Source of the DNA: Betaproteobacteria bacterium
GTDB lineage: Bacteria > Pseudomonadota > Gammaproteobacteria > Burkholderiales > Burkholderiaceae_E
Length of the DNA: 50,621 nt
Direction: 5' to 3'
NCBI GenBank assembly: GCA_016868375.1
Contig: VGHA01000012.1
Coordinates: 1-50,621 of the forward strand
Shown: piece after piece, positions 46,317 to 50,621 of the stretch
How the letters are laid out: the number at the start of each line of letters is the position of its first letter
Numbering within the stretch: position 1 is the first letter of the stretch
The notes under the pieces: generated by a model
Told to the model about the DNA's origin: nothing
What the model saw: the letters and a program-made list of their open reading frames with translations, nothing else
The model's database searches: none
Translations under genes and position numbers: made by a program

Positions 46317-47537
46317 ATGGGTGTCAGTGGCAAGCGGATCGTGCTCGGCGTCACCGGAGGTGTCGCCGCCTACAAGGCGGCGGTGCTCACGCGCGAACTG
46401 CAGCGCGCCGGCGCGCAGGTACAGGTGGTCATGACCGAGGCGGGCACCCGCTTCGTCGGGCCAGCCACCTTTCAAGCGCTCACCGGCGAGCCGGTATTTG
46501 TTGACCAGTGGGATGCACGCATTGTTAACGGCATGGCGCATATCGAACTGTCGCGGGCCGCAGACGCGATCGTCATTGCGCCGGCCAGCGCTGATTTCAT
46601 CGCAAGCCTGGCGCAGGGGCGCGCCGGCGACCTGCTTGCCACGCTGTGCCTCGCGCGCGAGTGCCCGCTTGCCGTGGCGCCGGCCATGAATCGGCAGATG
46701 TGGGAGAACCCTGCCACCCAACGTAACATCCAACAGCTTCGCAACGACGGCATCGAAGTGGTCGGCCCGGACAGCGGTGATCAGGCCTGCGGCGAAACAG
46801 GTATGGGGCGAATGCTGGAACCCGAGGCCATTGTTGAAGCGCTCGCATCCTGGCTGAGTCCCAAGCCGCTACTCGGCAAGCGTGTGCTGATTACCGCAGG
46901 CCCAACCTTCGAGCCAATCGATCCGGTGCGCGGCATTACCAACCGCTCCTCGGGCAAGATGGGCTTTGCGCTCGCGGGCGCCTGCGTCCAGGCGGGCGCT
47001 GAGGTCACGCTGGTGGCGGGCCCGGTGTCGCTCGACACGCCCTGGGGCGTCCGGCAGCGCATCAATGTGCAGACTGCGCAGCAGATGCACGATGCCGTGC
47101 ACAGACAACTCGACGCCGCTGCCCATGCAGCCCATCCCCACGATGTCTTTATCGCCGTGGCGGCGGTCGCCGACTGGCGTCCCGCCTCCTACAGCGACGC
47201 CAAGATCAAAAAGACCGATGCACAGTCGGTCCCCCAGCTTCAATTCACGCAAAACCCTGACATCCTCGCCAGCGTCGCGGCGCGTAAGCCCGCGCCCTAT
47301 TGCGTCGGGTTTGCAGCGGAGAGCGATTCGCTGGAACGTCATGGCCGCGACAAGCTGATCCGTAAGGGCATTCCGCTGCTGGTGGCCAACATTGGGCATG
47401 AAACCTTTGGCCGTGACGATAACGAACTGCTGGTGCTGGATGGCAGCAGTCAGACCCGGCTTGCGCGCGCGCCCAAGCACGAGCTTGCGCGCGAACTGGT
47501 GCACGAGATTGCCCGCAGGCTTGATCTGCCGCGCTGA
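46317..47537 (+). CDS. coaBC: Phosphopantothenoylcysteine decarboxylase/phosphopantothenate-cysteine ligase
   Basis: The 406-residue bifunctional enzyme performs two steps of coenzyme A synthesis. The CoaC half has [12 protein letters not shown], the catalytic His in [37 protein letters not shown] and the flexible-flap motif [12 protein letters not shown]. The CoaB half has [28 protein letters not shown] and the KIKKTD motif. GGAG lies before ATG 46317. It is followed by dut after 33 bp, the usual order. Confidence 0.96.
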   Translation: MGVSGKRIVLGVTGGVAAYKAAVLTRELQRAGAQVQVVMTEAGTRFVGPATFQALTGEPVFVDQWDARIVNGMAHIELSRAADAIVIAPASADFIASLAQGRAGDLLATLCLARECPLAVAPAMNRQMWENPATQRNIQQLRNDGIEVVGPDSGDQACGETGMGRMLEPEAIVEALASWLSPKPLLGKRVLITAGPTFEPIDPVRGITNRSSGKMGFALAGACVQAGAEVTLVAGPVSLDTPWGVRQRINVQTAQQMHDAVHRQLDAAAHAAHPHDVFIAVAAVADWRPASYSDAKIKKTDAQSVPQLQFTQNPDILASVAARKPAPYCVGFAAESDSLERHGRDKLIRKGIPLLVANIGHETFGRDDNELLVLDGSSQTRLARAPKHELARELVHEIARRLDLPR

Positions 47538-47570
47538 CCACCACGCTTTCCTTGATCTTCAGGATGCTCT

Positions 47571-48017
47571 ATGCAGGTCGACTTAAAAATTCTTGATGAG
47601 CGGTTGCGCGACGCGCTGCCCGCCTATGCAACGCCGGGCAGCGCCGGGCTTGACTTGCGCGCGTGCCTGGATTCGCCGCTGACCCTGCAGCCTGGCGATG
47701 CGCAGCTGATCCCAACCGGGCTTGCAATGCATCTGGCCGACCCGGGCTACGCTGCGATGATCCTGCCGCGATCCGGCCTGGGGGCCAAGCACGGCATCGT
47801 GCTCGGCAATCTGGTCGGGCTGATCGACTCCGACTACCAGGGTCCGCTGATGGTGTCGTGCTGGAACCGGGGGCGTGAGGCCTTCACGATCCAGCCGCTT
47901 GAGCGCATCGCACAGATGATCATCGTGCCGGTGGCACAGGCACAGTTTCGCGCGGTGGAAAGCTTTGAAGCGAGCGCGCGCGGCGCAGGCGGTTTCGGCA
48001 GCACCGGGCGTGGCTAG
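47571..48017 (+). CDS. dut: dUTP diphosphatase
   Basis: The 148-residue trimeric enzyme hydrolyses dUTP to dUMP, supplying thymidylate and keeping uracil out of DNA. The five dUTPase motifs are seen, among them [40 protein letters not shown] and the C-terminal [10 protein letters not shown]. It is the last gene of the ribF run and converges on tal. Confidence 0.97.
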   Translation: MQVDLKILDERLRDALPAYATPGSAGLDLRACLDSPLTLQPGDAQLIPTGLAMHLADPGYAAMILPRSGLGAKHGIVLGNLVGLIDSDYQGPLMVSCWNRGREAFTIQPLERIAQMIIVPVAQAQFRAVESFEASARGAGGFGSTGRG

Positions 48018-48039
48018 CGCATGGCGCGGCCAACCCCGA

Positions 48040-48984
48040 TCAAGCCGCCCGCTGCGCCGCAATCAGCTGATCGAGTTTGACCGAGTCGGCTGCGAACAGG
48101 CGAATGCCTTCTGCGAGTTTCTCGGTCGCCATTGCATCGTCGTTCACCGAGAATCGGAACAGTTTTTCATCGAAGCGCACCCGCTCGATGGCGAGCGTGC
48201 GTGATCGCGCGGCATCCAGGCGTTGCGGCGCGTCGGCATCGCTTTGGCGCAACTGCTCGAGCAACTCAGGGCTGATCGTGAGCAGATCGCAACCGGCCAG
48301 CGCGAAAATCTGTCCGGTGTTGCGAAAGCTGGCCCCCATCACCTCGGTGGTATAGCCGAACTTCTTGTAGTAATCGAAGATGCGCCGAACCGAGAGCACG
48401 CCGGGGTCGTCATCCGGCGCGTAATCGTGCCCGTCGCGCTTGCGATACCAGTCCATGATCCGCCCAACAAAAGGCGAGATCAGCGTGACACCGGCATCCG
48501 CGCAGGCCACTGCCTGCGCAAACGAAAAAATCAGCGTCAGATTGCAGCGGATTCCCTCGGCCTCAAGGCGCTCGGCTGCACGAATACCTTCCCAGGTTGC
48601 GGCGATTTTAATCATCACCCGATCACGGCCAATGCCTGCCTCGGCATAGCGCTCGATGATCCCGCGGGCCCGATCCATCGTTCCGGCTGCATCAAACGAC
48701 AAGCGCGCATCGACCTCGGTGGACACCCGCCCCGGCACGATCGCGAGAATTTCGCGGCCAAATCGAACCAGTAACCTGTCAGCAATCTGCGCCACGGGCT
48801 CGCTGCGATGCGCAGCCACCGTCTCGGCAAGCAGGCCCTGATACTCGGGCCGCGCCACCGCCTTCACAATGAGGGTGGGGTTGGTGGTGGCATCACGCGG
48901 CGAATAGGCGCGCATTGCATGGAAGTCGCCGGTGTCGGCGACCACCGTCGTGCACTGCCTGAGCTTTTCTAGAGCATTCATCAT
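48040..48984 (-). CDS. tal: Transaldolase
   Basis: The 314-residue enzyme of the TalB class transfers dihydroxyacetone units in the pentose phosphate pathway. It shows [31 protein letters not shown], the Schiff-base lysine in [49 protein letters not shown] and a C-terminal [22 protein letters not shown]. Two successive ATG codons (48984 and 48981) could serve. It lies 10 bp after dsbB on the same strand. Confidence 0.96.
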   Translation of the reverse strand: MMNALEKLRQCTTVVADTGDFHAMRAYSPRDATTNPTLIVKAVARPEYQGLLAETVAAHRSEPVAQIADRLLVRFGREILAIVPGRVSTEVDARLSFDAAGTMDRARGIIERYAEAGIGRDRVMIKIAATWEGIRAAERLEAEGIRCNLTLIFSFAQAVACADAGVTLISPFVGRIMDWYRKRDGHDYAPDDDPGVLSVRRIFDYYKKFGYTTEVMGASFRNTGQIFALAGCDLLTISPELLEQLRQSDADAPQRLDAARSRTLAIERVRFDEKLFRFSVNDDAMATEKLAEGIRLFAADSVKLDQLIAAQRAA

Positions 48985-48994
48985 TCGGTTGGTG

Positions 48995-49516
48995 TCATTT
49001 GGAAACCAGCGTCGGCTGATGCAGGCGCTGTCGAAATACCTGGATCAGCAGCCCTGCGGCCACCACAGCCAGACCCGCGAACAGCGCGGCACCCCACAGC
49101 GAAAAGGGTACTCCAAGCCACGGCCGGTCGGCCTCATCGCAACGCGCTGTCGCCTCAAACATGGCTGGCCATGCCTCGACGAGACCCGTCTTGCTCAGAA
49201 TACGATCGGCAAGGGTGAGACTGCACGACGCGCTTTTGGCTGCAACGAGATGCTGATACAACGCAACGACCACGCCCACCACTGAGAGCAGCGTCGTGGC
49301 CGCCGCGCTGAGCCACTGTGGAACTCGGGCGCGAAACACTGCACCCATCAACGAAACAGCCACAACCGTTAGCAGCAGCAGCCGCTGAAGCACGCACCAC
49401 GGGCAGGGTTGGTAATCGAAGCGGTGCTGCAACACCCAGGCAAGCAGCAGCGCCAGCGCCCCGGTGATGCTGATGGCGATCAGCACCACCCGGGGCGAGG
49501 TAAGGGATGCGTTCAA
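48995..49516 (-). CDS. dsbB: Disulfide bond formation protein DsbB
   Basis: The 173-residue inner-membrane protein reoxidises DsbA using quinone. Four membrane segments are visible, with the first periplasmic cysteine pair in [10 protein letters not shown] (Cys38, Cys41) and the second pair at Cys98 (SASCSL) and Cys126 (ARCDE). The likely start is TTG 49516, which overlaps the TGA of the upstream flavoprotein gene in TTGA; a GTG at 49549 would add 11 polar residues and lies inside that gene. Confidence 0.93.
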   Translation of the reverse strand: MNASLTSPRVVLIAISITGALALLLAWVLQHRFDYQPCPWCVLQRLLLLTVVAVSLMGAVFRARVPQWLSAAATTLLSVVGVVVALYQHLVAAKSASCSLTLADRILSKTGLVEAWPAMFEATARCDEADRPWLGVPFSLWGAALFAGLAVVAAGLLIQVFRQRLHQPTLVSK

Positions 49517-50621
49517 GTGAGCATGTCGTTCCAGATGTTGCGCGCCCACGCATTCGCGTAAACGCCCTCAAGCTGGTTGGCGGCCGTGGAAAGTCCGCCC
49601 GACCCGTCAACCGTGACCATGGTCTTTTTGGCGTCGTCATAACGGTGCACGGAAGCCACGTGTGCAACATTATTGGCGTCCATGAAGCTGTAGCAGGTGT
49701 TCGCCATCATCAGTGGCTGCGGCGCGCGGCCGTTCATCAGCTCAACGATGGCTGCTGCAGCGGCCTTACCGTGCTGGTTCGCCATATGACCTGACTTGGG
49801 CATGGCTGGCGCAGACAAAGTGCAATCGCCGAGCACATGAATACCCTTGGCGGCGGTGGACTCGAGCGTGACCCAGTCGACCCCGCACCACAGGTTGTTG
49901 GCATTGACCAGGCCCGCCTTGCGAGCCAGCGCGCCCGCCCCATGGGGTGGCACGATGTTCAGCACATTGGCGCGAACCTTGTCGCCCAACTCTGTAACCG
50001 CGGTCAGTGTCTTAACGTCGAGCTCAGTGACTATGCTGTTCGGCCGGTAATCGATCATTCCGGCGTACTGCCCATTCCAGGCAGCCAGGAAGAGCGCTTT
50101 TTTCGACACCAGATCCGGGTTGGCATCGAGCACGATGATCTTTGAGCGGGGCTTGGCGGCCTTGAAATAGCTGGCTACCTGGCAGACGCGCTCATACGGT
50201 CCTGGCGGACAACGATAGGGTGCACGCGGAATCGACAGAACAAACACGCCACCATCGGGCATCGCCTCAAGCTGGCGACGTAACTCGACCGTTTGCGGAC
50301 CCGCTTTCCAGGCATGCAGGACGCGCTTCTGTGCCTCAGCATCAAGGCCCTGGATCGCACCGAAATTAAAGTCGACGCCGGGCGCGACCACAATCCGATC
50401 AAAGCTTTGCGTGGCGAGCTTCTGAAAAGCGACCGAACGCTTGGCTGTATCGATTGACAACACTTCATCGTTCATCGTCAGAATGCCTGCACGGCGAAGC
50501 CCGTCGTAGGACACCGTCAGATCTTCGATCTTGCGATAGCCACCCAATACCAGGTTCGATAGCGGACACGATACGAATGCGCGCTCGCGCTCAACCAGCA
50601 TCACATCGATCGCATCACCGC
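49513..50621 (-). CDS. Flavocytochrome c sulfide dehydrogenase-type flavoprotein subunit, 5' end outside window
   Basis: About 369 C-terminal residues are visible; the frame is open to the window edge (GDAIDVMLVERERAFVSCPLSNLVLGGY), so the FAD-binding N-terminus is missing. Family landmarks are present: Cys in FVSCPLSN at the place of the flavin-linked cysteine, and cysteines in YRCPPGPYERVCQV and MANTCYSF that match the redox-active disulfide region of FCSD. GVFVLSIPRAPYRCPPGP and GIHVLGDCTLSAPAMPKSGHMANQHGKAAAAAI are also typical. It should oxidise sulfide or a related sulfur compound in the periplasm with a cytochrome c partner, expected upstream. dsbB follows with a 4-bp overlap. Confidence 0.85.
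   Translation of the reverse strand, partial: GDAIDVMLVERERAFVSCPLSNLVLGGYRKIEDLTVSYDGLRRAGILTMNDEVLSIDTAKRSVAFQKLATQSFDRIVVAPGVDFNFGAIQGLDAEAQKRVLHAWKAGPQTVELRRQLEAMPDGGVFVLSIPRAPYRCPPGPYERVCQVASYFKAAKPRSKIIVLDANPDLVSKKALFLAAWNGQYAGMIDYRPNSIVTELDVKTLTAVTELGDKVRANVLNIVPPHGAGALARKAGLVNANNLWCGVDWVTLESTAAKGIHVLGDCTLSAPAMPKSGHMANQHGKAAAAAIVELMNGRAPQPLMMANTCYSFMDANNVAHVASVHRYDDAKKTMVTVDGSGGLSTAANQLEGVYANAWARNIWNDMLT

Overview
The window looks like chromosomal DNA of a high-GC betaproteobacterium, most likely order Burkholderiales; I cannot name a genus. The grounds are the block of glycolytic and purine genes (tkt, gap, pgk, pyk, fba, purC, purE, purK, Sua5-type gene), the order zapB-like, zapA, 6S RNA, and a ribF-ileS-lspA-coaBC-dut run. 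Genes are packed tightly, with many ATGA or TTGA start-stop overlaps and convergent genes that share stop-codon bases. I see no insertion sequence, prophage, CRISPR array, tRNA or rRNA.

Layout. 1-3.3 kb: edge of an aromatic CoA-thioester catabolic locus (truncated salicylyl-CoA/2-aminobenzoyl-CoA monooxygenase-reductase, a divergent Rid-family protein, glutaryl-CoA dehydrogenase). 3.3-6.3 kb: phosphatidylserine decarboxylase, a MaoC hydratase and a nicotinate phosphoribosyltransferase reading frame broken by an in-frame TAA. 6.2-17.1 kb: central metabolism, with fba-purC-purE-purK-Sua5 in one direction, tkt-gap-pgk in another unit, and pyk on the opposite strand behind an intergenic region full of inverted repeats. 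17.3-21.4 kb: the least ordinary part, with a one-chain SpeD-SpeE fusion, rsmE, a secreted RNase with its barstar-type inhibitor, and a protein that resembles the Bacillus spore-coat transglutaminase Tgl but with altered catalytic positions. 21.5-32 kb: malic enzyme, a YdiJ-like FAD/Fe-S dehydrogenase, two aminotransferases, a lytic transglycosylase and UbiD. 32-38 kb: cell-wall and division genes (dacB, zapB-like, zapA), 6S RNA, a binding-protein fold without a signal peptide, EVE protein, ispH, fkpB, radC. 38-42 kb: rpmB-rpmG, a membrane fatty acid desaturase, rsmB, purN. 42-48 kb: ribF-ileS-lspA-coaBC-dut. 48-50.6 kb: transaldolase, DsbB and a truncated sulfide-dehydrogenase-type flavoprotein.

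Most of the window is ordinary core genome. The observations most worth following are the Tgl-like protein beside the RNase/barstar pair, the interrupted nicotinate phosphoribosyltransferase, the SpeD-SpeE fusion, the palindrome over the -35 of an apparently leaderless zapB-like gene, the nested inverted repeats upstream of pyk, and the Rid protein that lacks the usual catalytic arginine beside an enzyme whose product may be an enamine. I did not find a clear multi-gene system that I would call wholly new.
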